NCBI GenBank assembly: GCA_937907055.1
Contig: CALCTW010000006.1
Coordinates: 1 to 43,097 of the forward strand
Origin: an uncultured Clostridia bacterium
GTDB lineage: Bacteria > Bacillota > Clostridia > Christensenellales > Aristaeellaceae
Length of the DNA: 43,097 nt
Reading direction: 5' to 3'
Positions within the stretch are counted from its first letter, which is position 1. Every line of letters begins with the position of its first letter. The notes beneath the pieces were generated by a model. That model was not told the DNA's origin. It ran no database searches and saw only the letters and a program-made list of their open reading frames with translations. This document shows, piece after piece, positions 41,318 to 43,097 of this stretch. A program made the position numbers and the translations under genes.

Positions 41318-42355
41318 TTATCTTTTCAGGATCCCGTCATAGGCATCGGCGGAAGAAACGCGCTGCGGCTTCGCGGGCGCGGCTTCCGTCTCTGCTGCTT
41401 CCTCCTGTACCGCTTCCGGGAGATCCGGATGATACAGACGGCGGTCCAGCGACCAGATCTTCTCCGAGAAGGCCCCGGGCAGGGTGCGGCGCATCACGCC
41501 TTCCATCTCGTTCATTTTGGCGTCCATGTCATCGATCATGTGCAGCATCTGCGCTTCAGGGAACATGGGAGGACGGGGACTGCCGAATTCCGGCTTCTCA
41601 TGATGGCTGATGACCATATGCTGCAGCAGCAGCACATATTCGCTGCTGACCCCTGTGCGGCGCGCGGCTTCTTCGATCTGCACCACACCGTGCACCAGAT
41701 GCCCCAGCAGGAGGCCTTTCGTGGTATAATCGCTCACATTGCCGCGTTCATCGCTCTGCATCTCCACCACCTTGCTCAGATCGTGGATGATGACACCGCT
41801 CAGAAGCAGATCGCTGTTGAGGAAGGGGTAATTGGGCAGCAGCGCCTTGGCGGAACGCAGCATGGAGGTGGTGTGATGCAGCAGACCGCTGCGTTCGGCA
41901 TGATGCATGCGCTGCGCGGCGGGGTAGTATTCCAGCTGATCGCCGGTCATGCGGAGCATTTCACGCACGATCTTCTGCAGATCCTCGGTGTGCATGGCAT
42001 CGATGGTATCGTAGATCTCCTGCAGCATGTCATCACTGGTGCGCGGTGCGCAGATGAGCAGCTGACGCAGATCCACATCATCCGCCGGCGTTGAAGGACG
42101 CATGAGATCGATCTTCATCTGAAGACGGCCGTTATACTCCTGCAGCTGGCTGCGCACCTTGATCACGCTGCCGATCTCCGGAGGCAGGGCGCTCTCATTC
42201 CAGTTTTTCGCGTTCACATCGCCCGTCTTGTCGCTGAGGGTCATATCCAGATATTTTTTGCCGTTGCTGGAAGTGCGCTGATCCGCGTTCCGGACCAGCA
42301 AAAAGCCTTCAAAGCGGTTGCCCGCCTGCATTTCGGCTACCGTACACTGCTGCAT
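41318..42355 (-). CDS. yhaM: 3'-5' exoribonuclease YhaM
   Basis: 345 residues. An OB-fold nucleic-acid-binding domain (about 14-95: FLLVRNADQRTSSNGKKYLD, SDKTGDVNAKNW) is followed by an HD phosphohydrolase domain with HHAERSGLLHHTTSML and LLSGVIIHDLSKV supplying the metal-binding His and His-Asp, and later HMVISHHE. The order OB then HD is diagnostic of YhaM, a 3'-5' exoribonuclease of Bacillota. The C-terminal 35 residues are an Ala/Glu/Pro-rich tail absent from the standard enzyme. It lies 48 bases downstream of dnaB and may be co-transcribed with it. Confidence 0.93.
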   Translation of the reverse strand: MQQCTVAEMQAGNRFEGFLLVRNADQRTSSNGKKYLDMTLSDKTGDVNAKNWNESALPPEIGSVIKVRSQLQEYNGRLQMKIDLMRPSTPADDVDLRQLLICAPRTSDDMLQEIYDTIDAMHTEDLQKIVREMLRMTGDQLEYYPAAQRMHHAERSGLLHHTTSMLRSAKALLPNYPFLNSDLLLSGVIIHDLSKVVEMQSDERGNVSDYTTKGLLLGHLVHGVVQIEEAARRTGVSSEYVLLLQHMVISHHEKPEFGSPRPPMFPEAQMLHMIDDMDAKMNEMEGVMRRTLPGAFSEKIWSLDRRLYHPDLPEAVQEEAAETEAAPAKPQRVSSADAYDGILKR

Positions 42356-42403
42356 TCAAGTATCTCCTTCAGACCGGTGACCCGATCGATTTAAGGCCGC
42401 GTT

Positions 42404-43097
42404 TTACTGCGCGGTCGCCAGATTATCAAACAGGGTGAATTCCGCAAGCCATGCCAGCTTTACGGTCTCGGTGGGGCCGTTACGCTGTTTGGCGATGATC
42501 ACCTCGGCGATGTTCTTCTGCTCCGCCGGGATGGTGTCATCATAATAGCCCTCTCTGTGCAGGAACATAACCACATCGGCGTCCTGCTCGATAGAACCGG
42601 AATCACGAAGGTCGCTCAGCATGGGCTTCTTGACCTGACGCTGGGTATTGGCGCGCGAAAGCTGGGCGCACGCGACGAGCGGCACCTTCAGTTCCTTCGC
42701 GATGGCTTTGAGAGAACGGCTGATCTCGCTGACCTCGATCTGACGGCTTTCAGCCTTGGAATCGCTCTTCATCAGCTGGAGATAGTCGATCACGATCAGA
42801 TCCAGACCGCCCTTTTCCATCATCATGCGACGGCAGCGGCTTCTGAGCATGGCCGGGGAAAGCGCGGCGGTATCATCAATATACACCTCGCTGACCGCCA
42901 GCGGCCCGGCCGCGTGCGCCAGCTTGACCCATTCCTCATCGCGCAGCTTGCCCTGACGGATATTCTGCATGGATACGCGGGCATCACCGCTCAGCATACG
43001 CATGGCGATCTGCTCGCGCGGCATTTCCAGCGAGAAGAACGCCACGGATTTATGCGCCGAGAAGCAGGCATAGCTGGCCATATTGATCGCCAGCGAC
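42404..43097 (-). CDS. dnaB: Replicative DNA helicase DnaB, C-terminal part
   Basis: About 231 codons, with the 5' end outside the window. The RecA-like C-terminal helicase domain is visible: SLAINMA just past the Walker A, VAFFSLEMPREQIAMRML, Walker B LIVIDYLQLM, VPLVACAQLSR, LSDLRDSGSIEQDADVVMFL and the closing KQRNGPTETVKLAW. These are the standard DnaB motifs H1a to H4. It unwinds DNA at the replication fork as a hexamer. No intein is seen in this part. Stop codon TAA. Confidence 0.97.
   Translation of the reverse strand, partial: SLAINMASYACFSAHKSVAFFSLEMPREQIAMRMLSGDARVSMQNIRQGKLRDEEWVKLAHAAGPLAVSEVYIDDTAALSPAMLRSRCRRMMMEKGGLDLIVIDYLQLMKSDSKAESRQIEVSEISRSLKAIAKELKVPLVACAQLSRANTQRQVKKPMLSDLRDSGSIEQDADVVMFLHREGYYDDTIPAEQKNIAEVIIAKQRNGPTETVKLAWLAEFTLFDNLATAQ

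Noticed and set aside
1..43097. CRISPR arrays, rRNA genes, insertion sequences with transposase
   Set aside because: No regularly spaced repeats, no rRNA-like stretches and no transposase frames were seen.

Overview
The window looks like a chromosome segment from an anaerobic, Gram-positive member of class Clostridia (Bacillota), probably a gut or rumen organism. The evidence is strong GGAGG ribosome binding sites, clostridial-type mobile-element genes (TnpV, an excisionase-like protein), Bacillota-type housekeeping genes (YhaM, DegV, QueH, ABC-F) and GC-rich coding sequence. I could not assign a genus. The first 3.5 kb is visibly more AT-rich than the rest.

Left part (1-3700) is mobile-element DNA. 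It holds a remnant of a TnpV gene, an ECF sigma factor overlapping a damaged membrane-anchored partner, a gene remnant, an intact TnpV, and an excisionase-like helix-turn-helix protein. These are followed by a 3' fragment of a tRNA-Ser(CGA) gene, which is a classic attachment-site footprint, and then by the C-terminal tail of a tyrosine integrase pointing at that fragment. The order xis-like gene, att, int tail is what a junction between tandem elements (or a circular element) would give.

Middle part (3700-21900) is mostly single genes and short runs: an ABM-fold monooxygenase, a membrane protein, adenine deaminase followed by an exported nucleoside/guanine-type deaminase, a leftward cluster of small enzymes (three GNATs, PPOX flavoprotein, TfoX-N protein, nitroreductase), a broken nucleotidyltransferase, secreted proteins, an exported 5'-nucleotidase, a secreted protein with two cystatin-like repeats, RsgA, an oxidoreductase, and an autoregulated TetR repressor with two matching operators.

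Right part (21870-43097): a five-gene leftward operon (membrane protein, MoxR ATPase, DUF58, two VWA proteins); small hydrolases and a GNAT; a divergent TetR/DegV pair; a rightward run of an ABC-F ATPase, an SGNH hydrolase, a TetM-family GTPase, a membrane protein, QueH and a family 3 glycoside hydrolase; then leftward a lipoprotein, YhaM and the end of DnaB.

The most interesting signal concerns UAG. Of 47 coding ends I read (remnants included) 31 are TGA, 16 are TAA and none is TAG. Yet in-frame TAG codons interrupt otherwise open reading frames in the sigma factor, its partner protein, a TetR regulator and the integrase tail. In the integrase it falls where the family usually has glutamine. 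This fits UAG being read as an amino acid, perhaps glutamine, in this organism. It is not proven: two of the four genes carry other damage, and no suppressor tRNA or release factor gene lies in the window.
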